This document shows positions 33,414-41,560 of a stretch of 64,000 nucleotides of DNA, piece after piece. The notes beneath the pieces are model-generated. The model ran no database searches, was not told the origin of the DNA, and saw nothing but the letters and a program-made list of their open reading frames with translations. This stretch comes from Streptomyces sp. NBC_01231. GTDB lineage: Bacteria > Actinomycetota > Actinomycetes > Streptomycetales > Streptomycetaceae. Positions within the stretch are counted from its first letter, which is position 1, and every line of letters begins with the position of its first letter. Location of the stretch: assembly GCA_035999765.1 (NCBI GenBank), contig CP108521.1:9548001-9612000 (forward strand). Reading direction: 5' to 3'. The position numbers and the translations under genes were made by a program.

Positions 33414-34121
33414 ATGAGCAGCAGCACCCCAGGCGGCGCCCGAGCCCGCGCCCGGATCGAAGTCACCGCCGCCATCAAGGACGAGGCGCGCAGACAGCTC
33501 GCGGCCGAAGGCGCCGCCAAGCTCTCGCTGCGTGCCGTGGCCCGCGAACTCGGCATGGTCTCCTCCGCGCTGTACCGCTACTTCCCCAGTCGCGACGACC
33601 TGCTCACCGCTCTCATCATCGACGCCTACGACTCCGTCGGCGAGCGCGCGGAAGGGGCGTACGCGGATGCCGCCGACGCGGGGCCCGTCCGGCGTTGGTC
33701 TGCGGTGTGCGAGGCCGTGCGCACCTGGGCGCTCGAAAGTCCGCACGAGTACGCGCTCATCTACGGATCACCGGTGCCCGGCTACACCGCGCCGCAGACC
33801 ACGCTCCCGGCCGCCTCCCGGACCGGCCTCGTCCTGATCGGCATCGTCCGCGACGCGCACCAGGGCTCCGGTCTCGCCATGACACCGCTGCCCGCCGAAC
33901 TGCGGCCCGAGGCCGAGCGGATCGCCGCCGACTTCGCCCCCGACCTCCCGCCGGAGGCGTTGGCGGCGCTCGTCGCGGCCTGGGCCGAGCTGTTCGGGCT
34001 GATCGGGTTCGAGCTCTTCGGACAGTTCAACCGGGTCGTCGAGGACCGCGAGCCCTTCTTCCGGCACGCGGTGACCCGCCTCGCCCACAGCGTGGGGCTG
34101 GTGGACACTCCCCAGGGGTGA
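33414..34121 (+). CDS. TetR/AcrR family transcriptional regulator
   Basis: A 235-residue regulator. The N-terminal TetR helix-turn-helix is 'LSLRAVARELGMVSSALYRY' followed by 'FPSRDDLLTALI'; the C-terminal ligand domain includes 'ALIYGSPVPGYTAP', a stretch shared with a large actinobacterial TetR subgroup. ATG 33414 has no ribosome site; GACACT seven bases upstream could be a -10 for a leaderless transcript. Operators with the AGAGCA half-site in the shared intergenic region suggest that it represses itself and the deazaflavin-type reductase. Confidence 0.9.
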   Translation: MSSSTPGGARARARIEVTAAIKDEARRQLAAEGAAKLSLRAVARELGMVSSALYRYFPSRDDLLTALIIDAYDSVGERAEGAYADAADAGPVRRWSAVCEAVRTWALESPHEYALIYGSPVPGYTAPQTTLPAASRTGLVLIGIVRDAHQGSGLAMTPLPAELRPEAERIAADFAPDLPPEALAALVAAWAELFGLIGFELFGQFNRVVEDREPFFRHAVTRLAHSVGLVDTPQG

Positions 34122-34227
34122 GCCGCCGGAACGGGCGGGGCGAGCCCGGCGTACTTCGCCGGGAGTACGTGTGATCACCGCGCTCGGCGGACGCCACCGG
34201 GACCGGTGGGCGTCTAGCGTGGCCGTC

Positions 34228-35460
34228 ATGGACGAGCAGAAGTCCGCGGGCGGCAGCGGGGCACCCCGGTGGTGGCGCAGCGGGCCGGCGTGGTGGAACC
34301 GCTGGGACGAGCGGGAGCGAAGCGGCCGGTGGCCCTGGCTCTCCACCCTGCTGCTCACCGTGTTCGTGCTCGTCGGCTCGACCTTCGCGGCGCACGTACA
34401 GGAGAGCGAGCGGGCGGCCCTCACCCCGTTCGCGCGGCTGCTCCTGGTGGTGGCCTCGGTGCTGCTGCTGTGGCGGCTGCGGTATCCGGTGGTCGTCGTG
34501 TTCGGCACGGCGGCCGCGGCCATGGTCTACCTGGGCGCCGGATATCCGTACGGGCCGGTGTTCCTGGCCGTCGCCCTGGCCTGCTTCAGCGCCGTCGTCT
34601 CGGGGCATCGCAGGGCCGCGTGGGCGGCGCTGGGGATGCTCTGGGTCGGGCACGTCCTGGTGGCGCACTGGCTGTACCGGTGGCTGCCGCCCTCCGGGGA
34701 CCCGGCCGCCTCCTGGGGCGAGGAGATCGTGGTCGCGACCTGGGCGGTGGCGATCGTCGCGGTGTCGGAACTCGCCCGCACCCGACGTGAGCAGTGGGCC
34801 CGCGAGCGAACCGAGCGCGCCCAGGCGGCCCGTCGGCGCGCGGACGAGGAGCGGCTGCGCATCGCCCGTGAGCTGCACGACGTCCTCGCTCACAGCATCT
34901 CGGTCATCAACGTGCAGGCGGGCGTCGGCCTCGCGCTCCTCGACACCGACCCGGAACAGGCGCGCACGGCGCTGACCACCATCAAGGCGGCGAGCAAGGA
35001 GGCTCTCGGCGAGGTCCGTCAGGTCCTCGACACGCTGCGCACGCCCGGAGACGCGCCGCGTGCGCCTGCCCCCGGCCTGGACCGGCTGCCCGAGCTGGTG
35101 GAGCAGGCGGCGGGCGCCGGCCTCACGGTCGAGGTCGCGGGCGAACCGCCCCGCCTCGCGCCCGGGACGGACCTCGCGGCCTTCCGTATCGTCCAGGAGG
35201 CCCTCACCAATGTCGTACGGCACTCAGGTTCACGGCACGCGTGGGTGCGGCTCGATCACGACGGTGGGGCGCTACGGCTCCGTATCGACGACGACGGACC
35301 GGCGACCGGGGCCGAGGCGGGCGGCAGCGGCAACGGTCTGGCCGGAATGCGGGAGCGGGCCGCCGCCCTGGGTGGCACGATCGAGGCGGGCCCCCGCGGC
35401 GACGGAGGGTTCCGGGTGCTGGCGGTGCTGCCGTCGAAGGTCAAGGAGGAGGACCGGTGA
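34228..35460 (+). CDS. Sensor histidine kinase (NarL-type HisKA_3)
   Basis: A 410-residue membrane kinase. Residues ~35-182 carry about five hydrophobic segments ('LLLTVFVLVGSTFAA', 'LLLVVASVLLLW', 'VFLAVALACFSAVVSG'). The dimerisation box is 'IARELHDVLAHSISVINVQ' with phospho-acceptor H217, and the HATPase has 'FRIVQEALTNVVRHSG' and 'GNGLAGMRERAAALGG'. I prefer ATG 34228: TAGCGT lies seven bases before it, giving a leaderless start, and the longer reading from 34171 adds no recognisable residues. It overlaps the response regulator as GTGA. The signal is unknown. Confidence 0.92.
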   Translation: MDEQKSAGGSGAPRWWRSGPAWWNRWDERERSGRWPWLSTLLLTVFVLVGSTFAAHVQESERAALTPFARLLLVVASVLLLWRLRYPVVVVFGTAAAAMVYLGAGYPYGPVFLAVALACFSAVVSGHRRAAWAALGMLWVGHVLVAHWLYRWLPPSGDPAASWGEEIVVATWAVAIVAVSELARTRREQWARERTERAQAARRRADEERLRIARELHDVLAHSISVINVQAGVGLALLDTDPEQARTALTTIKAASKEALGEVRQVLDTLRTPGDAPRAPAPGLDRLPELVEQAAGAGLTVEVAGEPPRLAPGTDLAAFRIVQEALTNVVRHSGSRHAWVRLDHDGGALRLRIDDDGPATGAEAGGSGNGLAGMRERAAALGGTIEAGPRGDGGFRVLAVLPSKVKEEDR

Positions 35461-36122
35461 TCCGTGTGCTGCTCGCCGACGACCAGTCACTGGTGCGGGC
35501 CGGCTTCAGGGCGCTGCTCGACGCCCAGCCGGACATCGAGGTGGCGGGGGAGGCCTCCGACGGTGAGGAGGCGCTGCGTGAGGTCCGCGAACTGCGCCCC
35601 GACGTCGTCCTGATGGACATCCGCATGCCGCTCCTCGACGGCCTGGCCGCGACCCGGCGCATCACCGAGGACACGGAGCTCCAGCCGGTCAAGGTGGTCA
35701 TGCTCACCACCTTCGAACTCGACGAGTACGTCTTCGAGGCGATCCGCTCGGGCGCCTCCGGTTTCCTGGTCAAGGACACCGAACCGGAGGAACTCCTGCG
35801 CGCCGTACGGGCGGTGGTCGGTGGCGACGCGCTGCTCTCACCCGGCGTCACCCGGCGGCTGATCGCCGAGTTCGCCGCCCGCTCCAAGGAACCGGCCGCC
35901 GCCGACGCCCTCGCCGAACTCACCGAGCGGGAGCGGGAGGTGATGGCCCTGGTCGGCATCGGCCTGTCCAACGAGGAGATCGCCCGCCGCCTGGTCGTCA
36001 GCCCGCTCACCGCGAAGACCCACGTCAGCCGCACGATGGTCAAGCTGGCCGTCCGCGACCGGGCCCAACTCGTCGTGCTGGCCTACGAGTCGGGGCTGGT
36101 GCGCCCGGGCTGGCTGGGCTGA
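35457..36122 (+). CDS. NarL/LuxR-type response regulator
   Basis: A 221-residue two-component regulator. The receiver domain has the acidic pair 'LLADDQSLVRAGFRALL' (D8, D9) and the phospho-acceptor D54 in 'VVLMDIRMPLLDG'; the LuxR-type HTH is at ~148-212 ('LTEREREVMALVGIGLSNEE', 'AKTHVSRTMVKL'). GTG 35457 overlaps the histidine kinase stop and has AAGGAGG upstream, so the two are translationally coupled. No obvious target pair is encoded next to it. Confidence 0.94.
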   Translation: MIRVLLADDQSLVRAGFRALLDAQPDIEVAGEASDGEEALREVRELRPDVVLMDIRMPLLDGLAATRRITEDTELQPVKVVMLTTFELDEYVFEAIRSGASGFLVKDTEPEELLRAVRAVVGGDALLSPGVTRRLIAEFAARSKEPAAADALAELTEREREVMALVGIGLSNEEIARRLVVSPLTAKTHVSRTMVKLAVRDRAQLVVLAYESGLVRPGWLG

Positions 36123-36367
36123 GGCGCCGTCCGGAAACGGACCAGCACGCTGACGACCCGGGCGAGGAAGAACACGGGCGCGAGCACCAGTCCGGCGCGG
36201 ACCAGCAAGAGCTCCACCGTGTCCGGCAGTTCGAACAGCAGCGCCGGACCGGCCACGGCCCCGAAGAGGACCGCCGCCGCGAACGCCGCGCTGCACAGCG
36301 CGTACCCGATCTCGACGGTGATCGCGTCCCGCTCACTCTGACCGCGCCGTCCCCCGTAGGTCTCCAT
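36083..36367 (-). CDS. DUF6332 family small membrane protein
   Basis: A 94-residue protein that I assign to the DUF6332 family. After a polar start ('METYGGRRGQSERDAITVEI') it has two hydrophobic helices, 'ALCSAAFAAAVLFGAVAGPA' and 'LLLVRAGLVLAPVFFLARVV', and a short polar tail. It should be an integral membrane protein; function unknown. Its 3' end overlaps the response regulator by 40 bases on the opposite strand. Confidence 0.75.
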   Translation of the reverse strand: METYGGRRGQSERDAITVEIGYALCSAAFAAAVLFGAVAGPALLFELPDTVELLLVRAGLVLAPVFFLARVVSVLVRFRTAPQPSQPGRTSPDS

Positions 36368-36441
36368 CCCCGAAGTCTCACAGCCGTACGCCCGGCGATG
36401 CAAGCAGGCCCCGCCGGGCGCACGGCATCGAAGACGGCCCC

Positions 36442-37935
36442 CTAGTCGCGTACGGGAACGCGCTCCGTCTCCGTGTCTTTCAGGGTGGACGTGGCGACCA
36501 CGACGGACGGCTGTGCGCGTCGCGTGGTCCGCAGACCGGTGAGCGTGATCAGCAGCCCGGCCGCGGCGACCACGGTCACCACGACGAGCCCGGGCCGGTA
36601 GCTGTCGAGGACCGCCTGCGGGGTGGCGTTCTCGGGGGCGCCCGCGGTCACCACGGCCGTCACGATCGCGAGGAAGATCGCGCCGCCCACCTGCACCGAG
36701 GTGTTGAGCAGCCCTGAGACCATGCCCTGCTCGTGGTCCTCGACGCCGTTGGTGGCCTGGATGTTGAGCGACGGGAAGACCAGGGCGCAGGCCGCGCCGA
36801 TGAGCAGCATCGACGGCAGGATGACGGCCGCGTACACGGGGTCGAGGTCGACGCGGAGGAACAGCGCGTACCCGACGACCATGAGCGCGAAGCCCGCCGC
36901 GATCAGCCGCTGGGTGCCGTACCGGTCGACGACGGAGCCGACCTTCGTCGAGGACAGTGCCACCAGCGCGCCCGCGGGCAGGAAGGCGAGCGCTGTGTGC
37001 AGCGCCGACCAGCCGAGCAGGGACTGCATGTACAGGGTGACCAGGAACTGGAAACCGACGTACGAGCCGAAGAAGGCCATCGCGCCGAGCTGGGCCCGGA
37101 TCTGGGTGCCGGGCCGCAGCACGCCGAGCCGGATCAGCGGGCCCGCCGAGCGTCGCTCGACCCGGACGAAGACGGTGAGCAGGACGGCGACGGCCAGGAA
37201 GGACAACAGGGTGCGGGCCGAGGTCCAACCGACCTCCGGTGCCTGGACGACGGTGAAGACCAGCAGCAGCATCGAGGCGGTGCCGAGAATGGCGCCGGGG
37301 ATGTCGTAGCCGTTGTGGTCCTTCTCGCGGGCGCTGCGCGGCAGCAGCTTCAGTCCGGCGGCCAGGGCGATCAGGGCGATGGGCGCGGGCAGCAGCATGG
37401 TCAGGCGCCAACTGGCCTCGGTGAGCAGGCCGGACAGCACCAGGCCCATCGAGAAGCCGGTGGCCGCGCAGGTGGTGTAGATGGACAGGGCGCGGTTGCG
37501 CAGCGGGCCCTCGGGGAACGTCGTGGTGATGATCGAGAGGCCGGCCGGTGCAGTGAAGGCCGCGCTCAGGCCCTTGATGAAGCGGCTGGCGATCAGCAGC
37601 GGGCCCGAGTCGACGAGCCCTCCGAGCAGCGAGGCCAGCGCGAAGACACCGAGGGCGATCAGGAAGACCTGGCGCCGGCCCAGCAGGTCGGCGGTCCGTC
37701 CGCCGAGGAGCAACAGGCCCCCGTAGCCGAGGATGTAGCCGCTGACGATCCATTGCAGGGTCGAGGTCGACAGGCCGAGATCGGCACCGATCGACGGCAG
37801 GGCGACGCCGACCATCGACACGTCCAGCGCGTCCAGGAACATCGCGGCGCAGAGCACCAGCAGGGTGCCCCACAGCCGGGGCGTCCAGCGGACCGTCGGG
37901 GACGCGGCCGCGGAGGTGGTGAGCGGAGAGGTCAT
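36442..37935 (-). CDS. MFS transporter (DHA2-type drug efflux)
   Basis: A 497-residue major facilitator protein with about 14 helices. The N-terminal 'MFLDALDVSMVGVALPSIGA' and 'WIVSGYILGYGGLLLLGGR' followed by 'RTADLLGRRQVF' are the DHA2 motifs A and D. ATG 37935 is preceded by TAGTGT with an eight-base gap, which suggests a leaderless transcript; there is no ribosome site. A start at 37977 would add 14 residues that encode the operator sequence. The divergent MarR-type gene and intervening palindromes suggest substrate-induced drug export. Confidence 0.92.
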   Translation of the reverse strand: MTSPLTTSAAASPTVRWTPRLWGTLLVLCAAMFLDALDVSMVGVALPSIGADLGLSTSTLQWIVSGYILGYGGLLLLGGRTADLLGRRQVFLIALGVFALASLLGGLVDSGPLLIASRFIKGLSAAFTAPAGLSIITTTFPEGPLRNRALSIYTTCAATGFSMGLVLSGLLTEASWRLTMLLPAPIALIALAAGLKLLPRSAREKDHNGYDIPGAILGTASMLLLVFTVVQAPEVGWTSARTLLSFLAVAVLLTVFVRVERRSAGPLIRLGVLRPGTQIRAQLGAMAFFGSYVGFQFLVTLYMQSLLGWSALHTALAFLPAGALVALSSTKVGSVVDRYGTQRLIAAGFALMVVGYALFLRVDLDPVYAAVILPSMLLIGAACALVFPSLNIQATNGVEDHEQGMVSGLLNTSVQVGGAIFLAIVTAVVTAGAPENATPQAVLDSYRPGLVVVTVVAAAGLLITLTGLRTTRRAQPSVVVATSTLKDTETERVPVRD

Positions 37936-37943
37936 GGCGCAAG

Positions 37944-38015
37944 ACACTACATGCACCTGCATCGAATGCAAATGCATTTAATTCTGGTGCAACAAATTCT
38001 GTTCTCTGCTACGGT
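37944..38015. promoter_or_regulatory. Divergent leaderless promoters and MarR-type operator
   Basis: For the MFS gene (minus) TAGTGT lies at 37944-37949, eight bases from its ATG; for the MarR-type gene (plus) TACGGT lies at 38010-38015, six bases from its ATG. Between them are TGCAT-CGA-ATGCA (37958-37970) and the perfect palindrome AAATGCATTT (37970-37979), which overlap the MFS -35 area. The placement fits MarR repression of both genes. Confidence 0.65.
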
Positions 38016-38021
38016 GCGCCC

Positions 38022-38417
38022 ATGGCGGCGAAGAAGGCCGAGCGTGCGCTCGCGGAGCAGTGGCGGGAGATCCTGGCGCTGCATGCGCGCACCCAGTGCG
38101 AACTCGACCGCGCACTGCATCAACACGGCTTGTGCGGAAGCGACTTCGAGGTACTCGACGTCCTGTCCGAGGGGAGCCCTGTGGACGGCGTGTGCGCGTA
38201 TCGCGTGCAGGAGATCTCCGAGCGGGTCCACCTCAGTCAGAGCGCGCTGTCACGGTTGATCGCCCGGCTGGAGAAGGACGGACTCGTCGAGCGCGCGATG
38301 TGCGCGGAGGACCGGCGGGGCGTGCGGGTGGCGCTCACGGAGAAGGGGCGCGCGCTGCACGGTGACGTGCTGCCGGTACAGCGCGCGGTGCTGACGAGGA
38401 TGCTGACGTCGAGCTGA
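38022..38417 (+). CDS. MarR family transcriptional regulator with four cysteines
   Basis: A 131-residue MarR protein. The winged helix shows 'YRVQEISERVHLSQSALSRL' and the wing 'RAMCAEDRRGVRVALTEKG'. Four cysteines (in 'ARTQCELDR', 'HGLCGSDF', 'DGVCAYR' and 'RAMCAED') are more than usual for its size and leave open a thiol-redox sensing mode like OhrR. ATG 38022 is six bases after a TACGGT -10, so the mRNA is probably leaderless. It is divergent from the MFS exporter. Confidence 0.9.
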   Translation: MAAKKAERALAEQWREILALHARTQCELDRALHQHGLCGSDFEVLDVLSEGSPVDGVCAYRVQEISERVHLSQSALSRLIARLEKDGLVERAMCAEDRRGVRVALTEKGRALHGDVLPVQRAVLTRMLTSS

Positions 38418-38424
38418 GCGGGGC

Positions 38425-39168
38425 TCAGGTCACGGCCGACTTCTCACGCCACAACTGGGCGACCGAGGCATCACCGGTCACAGCGGAAAACGGCAGCCGG
38501 TTCCACAGTGCGAGATACAACTCCGCGACGGGTCCGGCCACTTCACAGTCGGCGTCCTCGCCGGGTCCGGCATCGCCCCGCTCCGCCACCGGCGGCTCCT
38601 GCGACAGCCGTACGGTCCACACGGCACCGTCCGCGTCCGTCGCCCGCACTCGCAGAACCCGGGGCTCCGGTGTGCGCACCCCGCTCTTGGGGCGGGCGTG
38701 GAAGCCGAGCAGCAGTTCGTCGATGCCGTCCGCCGCGAAGGCGGGGCCGATCTCGGTGGGGGTGCCGCCCCTGGCCGACTCGGCGTCGAAGCGGTGCACG
38801 GTCGTCTCGTGCGCCTGTCGACGGGCCCAGAACGCGAGCGGTGACGGGGCCGGCAGGAAATGCCAGCACCGGACGTCGGGAGAGGCGGTGGCGAGCGTGT
38901 CGACGAGCCGCCCGTGTCCCTCCCGGAACCAGGTGAGCAACGCGGCGCCGTCCAGGTCGGGCAGGCCTCCGTCGGGGTGGTAGGAGGTGTGGCCCTCGGC
39001 GACGAACGCGGCCGCCCAACGGTGCACCATGCCCGTGTGTCGCAGCAGATCGCTCACCTGCCACTCCGGGCAGGTCGGCACCTTCGCGTCGGTGCCGGCC
39101 TGCTCGGCGGCGCCGGCCAGCGACCGGCCCTCCCGATCCAGGATCGCTACGAACTCGGCAGTCTCCAT
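38425..39168 (-). CDS. Mycothiol-dependent maleylpyruvate isomerase family protein (DinB-like)
   Basis: A 247-residue DinB/MDMPI-fold protein. The metal-binding pattern of the family is visible: 'LLRHTGMVHRWAAAFV' (His) and 'RRQAHETTVHRFDAESARGG' (HExxxHxxD-like). The C-terminal MDMPI_C-type half ends 'LYLALWNRLPF'. Such enzymes use mycothiol as thiol donor or cofactor, matching an actinomycete. The gene converges with the MarR regulator, with seven bases between the stops. Substrate unknown. Confidence 0.87.
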   Translation of the reverse strand: METAEFVAILDREGRSLAGAAEQAGTDAKVPTCPEWQVSDLLRHTGMVHRWAAAFVAEGHTSYHPDGGLPDLDGAALLTWFREGHGRLVDTLATASPDVRCWHFLPAPSPLAFWARRQAHETTVHRFDAESARGGTPTEIGPAFAADGIDELLLGFHARPKSGVRTPEPRVLRVRATDADGAVWTVRLSQEPPVAERGDAGPGEDADCEVAGPVAELYLALWNRLPFSAVTGDASVAQLWREKSAVT

Positions 39169-39270
39169 GGGGTGAGTGTGCCGGATGGAGCGTGCTCCAG
39201 GGGAGCCTTCAGGGGGATGCCCTGCCTGGTGCTGGTGAGTGGTCGCGGGTCTCTGGTGGCCGGCCAGTGC

Positions 39271-40494
39271 TCAGGCGGGAGGTCCCGGCACCTGCCCGGC
39301 CGGGGCCGCGGGGCGGATGGTGAGGCTGATCAGGGCGGCGACCGCCGCGAGCGCGGCCACGCTGGTCAGAGCGACGGGAAGCGAGAACCAGTCGGCCATG
39401 AATCCGATGGCGGGCGGTCCGAGCAGCATGCCGCCGTAACCCAGCGTGGAGGCGATCGCGACTCCGTCCGGGCCGGCCAGCGTGCCGGCGCGTTCCACGG
39501 CGACGGGGAAGAGGTTCGCGAGGCCGAGCCCGGTGATCACGAAGCCGACGAGCGCGGCCCACAGGAAGGGGGTGAGTGCGGCGAGCAGCATGCCGACCGC
39601 AGCGGTCGTGCCGCCGACCACCAGGGTGCGTGTCTGGCCCAGACGTTCGAGCAGCCGGGTGCCCGCCAGGCGGCCGATGGTCATGGCGAGCGCGAAGCAG
39701 GAGTAGCCGACAGCCGCCGCGCCCGGTGTGGCGTAGAGGTCCTGTTCCAGGTGCAGGGCGCTCCAGTCGGCCAGGGCTCCCTCGCCGTAAGCCGTGCACA
39801 GGGCGATCAGACCGAAAGTGATCACGAGCGCGCGGGTGTGGGGTCCCAGGCGGCGCGGCGCGGACGTCGACTGCGGCGCGCTCTCCGGTGGCGGCGGGGG
39901 CTGGATGCGCAGCAGCGTGCGGCCCGCGATCATGGTGACGAGCAGTCCGATCGCGGTGAGGCCGAGCAGGTGTTCCGTGGGGGACAGCGCTCCGGCGATC
40001 AGCGCGCCCAATCCGGCGCCGACCATGCCGCCGAGACTGAACGCGGCGTGGAAGCTGGGCATGATGGGCCGCCGCAGGGTTCGTACCAGGTCGACTGCGG
40101 CGCTGTTGAACGCGACGTTTATCCCGCCGTACGCGCTGCCGAAAACCAGCAGCACGGCGCCCAGTGCGAGCGCTGAGTGGGTGAGCGGGGGCAGGGCGAC
40201 GCTGAGGGAGAGCAGGACGGCGCAGACGACGGTGACCTGGTGGTTGCCGTAGCGGCGGCAGAGGCGGCCGGTGAGCGTCATCGTGACGACGGCGCCGGCG
40301 GAGACGCCGAGAAGGGCGAGACCGAGGGTGCTGGCCGAGGCGCCGGCCTGGTGCTTGATGGCGGGGATACGCACGACCCAGCCGGCGAAGATGAACCCGT
40401 CGAGGGCGAAGAAGACAGTGAGGGCGATGCGGAGCCGGGTGAGGGTGTCGCCCGGCACGGCGTTGTGCGTTCGGGCTTTGTTTATTAGCGGCAC
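39271..40494 (-). CDS. MFS transporter (YbjJ/sugar-efflux-like)
   Basis: A 407-residue major facilitator protein with about 12 helices and a long central loop ('QPPPPPESAPQSTSAPRR'). The N-terminal 'ALTVFFALDGFIFAGWVVRI' followed by 'PAIKHQAGAS' and 'GSAYGGINVAFNSAAVDL' resemble the inner-membrane YbjJ-type MFS group. GTG 40494 has TAGCCT six bases upstream (minus strand) and TTGCCC 17 bases before that, so it should be leaderless. The substrate is unknown. Confidence 0.88.
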   Translation of the reverse strand: MPLINKARTHNAVPGDTLTRLRIALTVFFALDGFIFAGWVVRIPAIKHQAGASASTLGLALLGVSAGAVVTMTLTGRLCRRYGNHQVTVVCAVLLSLSVALPPLTHSALALGAVLLVFGSAYGGINVAFNSAAVDLVRTLRRPIMPSFHAAFSLGGMVGAGLGALIAGALSPTEHLLGLTAIGLLVTMIAGRTLLRIQPPPPPESAPQSTSAPRRLGPHTRALVITFGLIALCTAYGEGALADWSALHLEQDLYATPGAAAVGYSCFALAMTIGRLAGTRLLERLGQTRTLVVGGTTAAVGMLLAALTPFLWAALVGFVITGLGLANLFPVAVERAGTLAGPDGVAIASTLGYGGMLLGPPAIGFMADWFSLPVALTSVAALAAVAALISLTIRPAAPAGQVPGPPA

Positions 40495-40723
40495 AAAATC
40501 AGGCTATGAGGGAGCCGTATCTCGGGCAAGGGGGTTGAGGGGACGCCAGGTCGCGAGAGCCCTCGGCCGGTGAGTGTGAAGCGAGGCGGCGCGGCGCCCG
40601 TATCGCAGTGTGGCCCACGGTGCCGGGGCGGGTGCTCGGTCGCGTGCCGGAGGCGCGCAGTAGTCGGCGGCCGTTTCCTCCGGCCGACTCGGGCGATCCT
40701 CCAACTGCGGGGTCAACCGACTT

Positions 40724-40749
40724 CAGTTCGATTGCGCAGTTCGATTGCG
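40724..40749. repeat. Perfect 13-bp tandem duplication
   Basis: CAGTTCGATTGCG occurs twice without a gap (40724-40736 and 40737-40749), in the gene-poor gap. It is too short to name; it could be a slip duplication or a direct-repeat regulator site. Confidence 0.85.
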
Positions 40750-41104
40750 AGTCCAGATTCCTGCCGCGGGGCGACAAGGCTTCCGACGGGTTACGGGTGT
40801 CGGGTGCTCGCTTTCATGGGCGGGCCTTGCGCTCATGGCCCGTGCCAGAGCGGCGGCCGGCAGGGGGCATGCCGACGCGAGTGCGACACCGGGGCAGGAA
40901 GGAACAACGTCGCGCGCATCGCCCCGCGCGCGCTATGTACACGCAGCGTGCCCGTCGCAAGAACCTCCCGTGACGACCGCTCGGGATCGACCCCTCACTC
41001 GAAGGGCCGGCCTGCACGGTGGCCAGAGGACGAAAACGGGCATGGAGCGGCCAGTGGCCGACTGTCGAGGCCACTGTCGCTGGTCGGAGCTACTGCGTCC
41101 TGCG

Positions 41105-41287
41105 TTACGCCGTACCCATGCCCGAGGCGGATGTGTGCCCCTCCTCGGGCGGGAAGCTGTCGTCATCCCCGAAGCCCGGCGCCTGGAAGGGGTTCGTCGC
41201 CGGAGGCGGGGATGCAGCAGCGGCAGAGTGCGGCGCCGTTTCCGGCGCGGAGAACAGCGAGGTGAGGTCGATGAGAAGTCTTCCAAT
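41105..41287 (-). pseudogene. Orphan C-terminal coding remnant
   Basis: A minus-strand frame of about 60 codons ends in TAA at 41105 and shows strong GC3 bias and a disordered-tail composition ('LIDLTSLFSAPETAPHSAA', 'NPFQAPGFGDDDSFPPEE'). Upstream the frame is closed by a TGA about 50 bases further on, with no ATG, GTG or TTG between. I read it as the end of a gene whose 5' part was lost. An ATT start at 41287 cannot be excluded. Family unknown. Confidence 0.4.
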
Positions 41288-41338
41288 CGTTACAGGGGCA
41301 GGGAGCAGTTCTGGCGTGCTCTGACCGGCACAGTGGCT

Positions 41339-41560
41339 TCAGAGCTTGCTCATCTTGGTGTAGGGACTCATGATTCGCTGTTGCATCGAACCGAAGTCCA
41401 CGAGCACCGCGATGCCTTCCTCGACGGCGATCGCCCGGCCGAGGCCGTAGATGTCGTGTGTGACCCGGTCTCCGACGGCGAACTGCTTGGGAGTCGGCGT
41501 GGCCGGGGCCTTGAAGGGGCTGGTTGGCAAATAGCGCTTAGGTGCAGCTGGCTTTGTCAT
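41339..41560 (-). CDS. Small conserved protein with SH3/KOW-like core
   Basis: A 73-residue protein. A basic, proline-rich N-terminus ('MTKPAAPKRYLPTSPFK') is followed by a beta-barrel-like core 'FAVGDRVTHDIYGLGRAIAV' and 'GIAVLVDFGSMQQRI'. The 'GDRVTHDIYGLGRV' type of stretch also opens CarD/UvrD-tail-like Tudor domains, so a nucleic-acid or protein docking role is possible. CATACT (41568-41573) lies seven bases before the ATG, so it may be leaderless; the GGAGGGG in that gap is too close to the ATG to work well as a ribosome site. Confidence 0.8.
   Translation of the reverse strand: MTKPAAPKRYLPTSPFKAPATPTPKQFAVGDRVTHDIYGLGRAIAVEEGIAVLVDFGSMQQRIMSPYTKMSKL

Larger units (their letters stand above)
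40495..41338. other. 844-base gene-poor gap with repeat and coding remnant
   Basis: No intact gene can be supported here. The left end holds the leaderless promoter of the MFS gene (-10 at 40501-40506 and -35 at 40524-40529, minus). A perfect 13-bp tandem repeat lies at 40724-40749. At 41105-41287 the minus strand keeps a high-GC3 reading frame without a usable start. Codon use elsewhere looks non-coding in all frames. Confidence 0.6.

Noticed and set aside
36368..37942. The long minus-strand frame that extends upstream of the DUF6332 gene.
   Set aside because: Only the part from ATG 36367 downward resembles a real protein. The upstream part overlaps the MFS gene in another frame and is Pro/Arg/Gly-rich.
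40724..40749. The 13-bp tandem repeat as a tRNA T-loop or phage attachment site.
   Set aside because: There is no cloverleaf around it and no integrase gene in the window; the repeat is adjacent rather than flanking an insert.
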